Shown here: piece by piece, positions 61,818 to 64,000 of the stretch
Layout of the letters: every line of letters starts with the position of its first letter
How positions within the stretch are numbered: position 1 is the first letter of the stretch
Assembly (NCBI GenBank): GCA_963556255.1
Contig: OY744607.1
Span: 43,947,452-44,011,451 of the forward strand
From: Allolobophora icterica
Lineage: Eukaryota > Annelida > Clitellata > Crassiclitellata > Lumbricidae
Length of the DNA: 64,000 nucleotides
Reading direction: 5' to 3'
Notes under the pieces: generated by a model
The model's database searches: none
Told to the model about the DNA's origin: nothing
The model's input: only the letters and a program-made list of their open reading frames with translations
Position numbers and translations under genes: made by a program

Positions 61818-62076
61818 GTCTATGGGGATTAGTGAACAACGCCGCAATTGGGCATACACTTCCAATGGAGCTGCACAAGATTGAGATGTACGAAGAGATA
61901 ATGGCCACCAATCTCTATGGCGCTATTGACGTCACTATGACGTTTCTGCCTCTAGTCAAGAAAGCTCGAGGACGAGTCGTGAACGTGTCATCTATGGTAG
62001 GGCGGTTTACTCTGCCATCTGGCGTACCCTACTGTGTTTCGAAGTATGGACTGGAGGCATTTTCGGATGGACTGAG
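61818..62076 (+). CDS. SDR copy B exon 2 (catalytic)
   Basis: Acceptor GTTTTTAG ends 61817; the split codon G+GT gives Gly, then LWGLVNNAAIGH. 259 bp. Shows the SDR signature NNAA, the catalytic serine in RVVNVSSMVG and the YCVSK catalytic pair, then LEAFSDGL. Donor GAG|GTTAGT, phase 2, which fits exon 3 as seen in copy A. Exons 3 and 4 of this copy were not found before 64000. A second, partial copy of this exon follows at 62141. Confidence 0.9.
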
Positions 62077-62233
62077 GTTAGTTCAAAACGAGCAAAACAA
62101 AACAAAACTCGAAACAAAACAAAACAAAACTCGAATTAATCGTGTCATCTATGGTAGGGCGGTTTACTCTGCCATCTGGCGTACCCTACTGTGTTTCGAA
62201 GTATGGACTGGAGGCATTTTCGGATGGACTGAG
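61984..62233 (+). repeat. 157-bp tandem duplication of SDR-B exon 2 end and intron start
   Basis: CGTGTCATCTATGGTAGGGC at 61984 recurs at 62141. The second copy carries the last 93 bp of exon 2 including YCVSKYG and its own GAG|GTTAGT donor, but no acceptor. Joined through AAAACAAAACTCG repeats in the intron. Confidence 0.9.
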
Positions 62234-62430
62234 GTTAGTTCAAAACGAGCAAAACAAAACTCGAATTAATCGAAAATGGCCCAGCAGAACTCATTTGGTT
62301 TAAGTTGTTGGTCTCAGATGAGTTAATTTCTGTAACCCAATGAAGCCAAAGAGATATAACTGAACCTATAGCTAGTTCAGTACCTGACGTTTCTTTTGCA
62401 CCGGCACCAATCTATATTAATAAAGCGAGA
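62077..62430 (+). other. Start of SDR-B intron 2
   Basis: AAAACAAAACTCGAATTAATCG repeats around the duplicated exon piece, then sequence like copy A 34500-34620 (AAAATGGCCCAGCAGAACTC). No exon 3 visible. Confidence 0.6.
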
Positions 62431-63004
62431 ATTCTGTGTGTGCGTGTGTGCGTGTGTGTGTCTGTCTGTCTGTCTGTTTGACCGGGCTTAACTTCTACAA
62501 TTTTGCACCTTTTCACTCGAAACCTTCACTACTGTGTTGGCCTCGGCTTCGGTCACCCAGTGGAGGGGTTCGCGCCCCCCGTTTTCACCCCTACCATGGT
62601 GAAAATCCCCCAAACTCTACCCACCCGACCGTCCATCACACGCAAGCTCGCCTATTCCACTGCGAAGCGGTTCTATTTATGGCGCCGGTATTCCCCAACG
62701 TCATTAATAATGCGCCTAACGACACCGCGGTTCTATTTATCGCGCCGGTATTCCCCAACGTCATTAATAATGCGCATAAGTTGTTTACTTTCGCACAATA
62801 TTTAATGACGATCGATTCGAAGTATATTCATCGTTTTACAGCAAAATTTTAACACATGTATGTTCAAAGACAAAGATCTAAATTATTTACAGTATATGAA
62901 ACAACCAGTCTGCTTTACTAAGGGCGAGGCCGACTACAGACCGGCAGTGAGCGCTAGATTTCTGGCGTTTTCTTTAACACGCCAACGCCCGGTTAACCCT
63001 CTTC
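62431..63004. repeat. (TGTG)/(TCTG) repeat and duplicated 60-bp unit
   Basis: TGTGTGCGTGTG and TCTGTCTG tract at 62436-62478 after AATAAAGCGAGAATTCTG, then a direct duplication at about 62666 and 62726 of a unit reading CGGTTCTATTTATxGCGCC, GGTATTCCCCAACGTCATTA, ATAATGCGC. Probably a dispersed repeat; no gene. Confidence 0.65.
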
Positions 63005-63725
63005 GACTGCGAAGCAGTCAGTCCACGGAGACTGCGAAGCAGTCTCCCCACAGGCCGCCAGACGGCACAGGGGCCTCCAAGACTGCGAAGCAGTCGCCGC
63101 CAGAGGGCGACTGCGAAGCAGTCAGTCCACGGCACAGGTCGCTAGACGCCAGAAGGCGTATACAAGACTGCAAAGCAGTCTCCGCTGTACGCCAGAAGGC
63201 GTCTACAAGACTGCGAAGCAGTCTCCCCCACAGGTCGCCACACGCCACAAGGGCCTCCAAGATTGCGAAGCAGTCGCCGCCAGAGGGCGACTGCGAAGCA
63301 GTCACTCCACGGCACAGGTCGCTAGACGCCAGAAGGCGTCTACAAGACTGCGAAGCAGTCTCCGCCAGAGGTCGCCAGACGCCACAAGGGCCTCCAAGAC
63401 TGCGAAGCAGTCGCCGCCAGAGGGCGACTGCGAAGCTGTCAGTCCACGGCAGAGGTCGCTAGACGCCAGAAGGCGTCTACAAGACTGCGAAGCAGTCTCC
63501 GCCAGACGTCGCCAGACACCACAAGGGCCTCCAAGACTGCGAAGCACTCGCCGCCAGAGGGCGACTGCGAAGCAGTCAGTCCACGGCAGAGGTAGGTAGA
63601 TGCCAGAAGGCGTCTACAAGACTGCGAAGCAGTCTCCGCCACAGGTCGCCAGACGCCACAAGGGCCTCCAAGACTGCGAAGCAGTCGCCGCCAGAGGGCG
63701 ACTGCCAAGATTGCCAAGCAGTCGT
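63005..63725. repeat. 137-bp tandem array of palindromes
   Basis: About five copies; markers GGGCCTCCAAGA at 63251, 63388, 63525 and 63662 are exactly 137 bp apart. Each unit holds three copies of GACTGCGAAGCAGTC (perfect arms, GAA loop), CGCCGCCAGAGGGCG and GACGCCAGAAGGCGTC, each able to form a hairpin. Frames are open on both strands because of the composition; coding is unlikely. Confidence 0.9.
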
Positions 63726-63727
63726 TG

Positions 63728-63971
63728 TTGGTGGTGGTGTGGGGGTGGTGGTGGTGGTGGTAGTGGTGGTGGTGGTGGTGGTGGTGGTGGTGGTGGTGGT
63801 GGTGGTGGTGGTGGTGGTGGTGGTGGTGGTGGTGGTGGTGGTGGTGGTGGTGGTGGTGGTGGTGGTGGTGGTGGTGGTGGTGGTGGTGGTGGTGGTGGTG
63901 GTGGTGGTGGTGGTGGTGGTGGTGGTGGTGGTGGTGGTGGTGGTGGTGGTGGTGGTGGTGGTGGTGGTGGT
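63728..63971. repeat. (GGT)n microsatellite
   Basis: About 240 bp of nearly pure GGT, abutting the palindrome array. Poly-Val and poly-Pro frames are artefacts. Copy number may be unreliable in an assembly. Confidence 0.95.
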
Positions 63972-64000
63972 GTGAAACTTGTAACCCCGGGCAACGCCGG

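Noticed and set aside
62860..63717. Long open frames on both strands over the palindrome array
   Set aside because: Openness follows from the GC-rich tandem unit; overlapping frames on both strands and no domain argue against coding.
63005..63725. CRISPR-like array of palindromic repeats
   Set aside because: No unique spacers: the whole 137-bp unit repeats, the repeats are 15-bp hairpins within it, and the setting is an animal genome.
63614..63994. Proline-rich (minus) or valine-rich (plus) protein
   Set aside because: Direct translation of a (GGT)n tract.

Overview
This is animal nuclear DNA: genes are split by GT-AG introns, intergenic space is AT-rich, and the window is crowded with LINEs, SINEs, LTR retrotransposons, terminal-inverted-repeat (TIR) transposons and microsatellites. 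Two Ty3/gypsy elements carry integrase upstream of reverse transcriptase, the Gmr1-type order reported from deuterostomes. Together with L2-like LINEs and extreme over-use of the palindrome TAGGCCTA, this suggests a marine invertebrate deuterostome (perhaps an echinoderm). The species cannot be fixed from the window.

Host genes. (1) A three-exon BTB/POZ C2H2 zinc-finger gene at 5719-9722 (+), predicted 960 aa. (2) Two paralogous copies of a membrane-anchored short-chain dehydrogenase (SDR, retinol-dehydrogenase-like). Copy A (32001-48731) has four recognisable exons, but exon 2 has lost its 5' half, so it looks like a pseudogene. Copy B (exon 1 at 56377, exon 2 at 61818) is intact as far as the window reaches; exons 3 and 4 should lie beyond 64000. 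The duplication includes upstream flank (about 13974-18584 for A, 52826-54640 for B), so each copy gives the empty site for transposons in the other.

Layout. 1-5.3 kb: LINE fragments, a tRNA-derived SINE split by a hAT MITE, and (ATT)n tracts. 5.7-9.7 kb: the zinc-finger gene. 9.7-13.9 kb: LINE tails and MITEs. 14-18.6 kb: SDR-A upstream flank with nested TIR elements and a mariner. 19.0-31.3 kb: two young Gmr1-like LTR elements in opposite orientation, inserted 8 bp apart. 32-48.7 kb: SDR copy A, whose last intron holds a 10.2-kb TIR element that itself contains a 6.8-kb LTR element. 49.3-50.7 kb: a TIR element with a cysteine-rich ORF. 52-56 kb: SDR-B flank with a PIF/Harbinger-like MITE pair, a SINE and a hAT remnant. 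56.4-62.2 kb: SDR copy B with a LINE in intron 1. 63.0-64 kb: a 137-bp palindrome-rich tandem array and a (GGT)n tract.

At least twelve TIR elements have 8-bp (or near) target duplications, so their ends are known to the base. I found no bacterial-type system, CRISPR array or novel multigene pathway. The unusual content is the layered transposon history, the Gmr1-type elements, the duplicated protease domain in the third LTR element, and the partly broken SDR duplication.
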